Below, piece after piece: positions 63,963-64,000 of a DNA stretch of 64,000 nt; position 1 is the first letter of the stretch; every line of letters starts with the position of its first letter. Position numbers and translations under genes: made by a program. The stretch is from Marinobacter zhanjiangensis (lineage in GTDB: Bacteria; Pseudomonadota; Gammaproteobacteria; Pseudomonadales; Oleiphilaceae). The stretch lies in the NCBI RefSeq assembly GCF_014651935.1, contig NZ_BMXV01000004.1, positions 186,001-250,000 on the forward strand, written 5' to 3'. The notes under the pieces are model-generated. The model was given only the letters and a program-made list of their open reading frames with translations, was not told the DNA's origin and searched no databases.

Positions 63963-64000
63963 GTGAAAAACACACATAGATTAGTAGTCGCTTCAGCACT
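63963..64000 (+). CDS. Start of a probable secreted protein, cut by the window edge
   Basis: A GTG at 63963 follows AGGAGG, 6-11 nt upstream, and opens a frame reading VKNTHRLVVASA to the window end, with the first residue translated as Met. A basic start followed by hydrophobic residues looks like a signal peptide. The product cannot be told. Confidence 0.55.
   Translation, partial: MKNTHRLVVASA

Overview
The window looks like chromosomal DNA of a Marinobacter-like marine gammaproteobacterium. This is an inference from content and style: high GC, a CYP102-type fatty-acid monooxygenase, AlkK-like acyl-CoA ligases, several crotonases and short-chain dehydrogenases, a HiPIP, a recCBD operon, TRAP and branched-chain-type transporters, and a TonB/siderophore locus. 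Nearly all the DNA is densely coding. I saw no rRNA, tRNA, CRISPR array or transposase.

Layout. Bases 1-8504 (minus strand) carry a partial SDR, a TRAP transporter (dctPQM), a metallo-beta-lactamase-fold hydrolase, an AMP-forming acyl-CoA ligase, a DHA2-type MFS exporter and a crotonase: uptake and CoA activation of an unidentified carboxylate. Bases 8778-14961 hold signalling and surface genes: PilZ, HiPIP, a chemoreceptor, an Rdx/SelW-like protein, a PAS-GGDEF cyclase, a GT90-type glycosyltransferase and CheV. Bases 15097-19302 hold a P450/reductase fusion and an SDR.

Bases 19380-22714 are an accessory island of lower GC. It holds hipBA with three evenly spaced operators. It also holds an AT-richer two-gene unit: a glycine/alanine-rich hydrophobic protein of unknown function, translationally coupled to a four-helix membrane protein. 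Between these two units lies a recD 3'-end remnant, a direct repeat of the real recD end at 22745. The 3' end of recD therefore looks like an insertion hotspot, and the two-gene unit could be an undescribed toxin/immunity-like module.

Bases 22745-37004 are DNA repair: recC-recB-recD with 4-nt overlaps on the minus strand. Divergent from these are a DUF4864-like protein, then a VRR-NUC nuclease coupled to an XPD/DinG-type helicase with an N-terminal nuclease motif. Bases 37062-41114 hold a small conserved-looking protein, a crotonase, an AlkK-like ligase and a nitroreductase.

Bases 41296-49164 are an iron-siderophore locus: an ATPase, two FecCD permeases, a binding protein, a LysR regulator, a TonB receptor and a second, lipoprotein binding protein, with two matching Fur-box-like sites. 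Bases 49179-57581 hold SDRs, a DpkA-like reductase, a livGF-SBP-livHM operon and a dienelactone hydrolase. Bases 57911-63645 hold mltF, an orphan BMP-type binding protein and a NitT/TauT-type ABC operon. The BMP gene and the ABC operon each have a sigma-54-like -24/-12 element, which suggests shared nitrogen-responsive control. A GTG-started secreted protein begins at 63963 and runs off the window.
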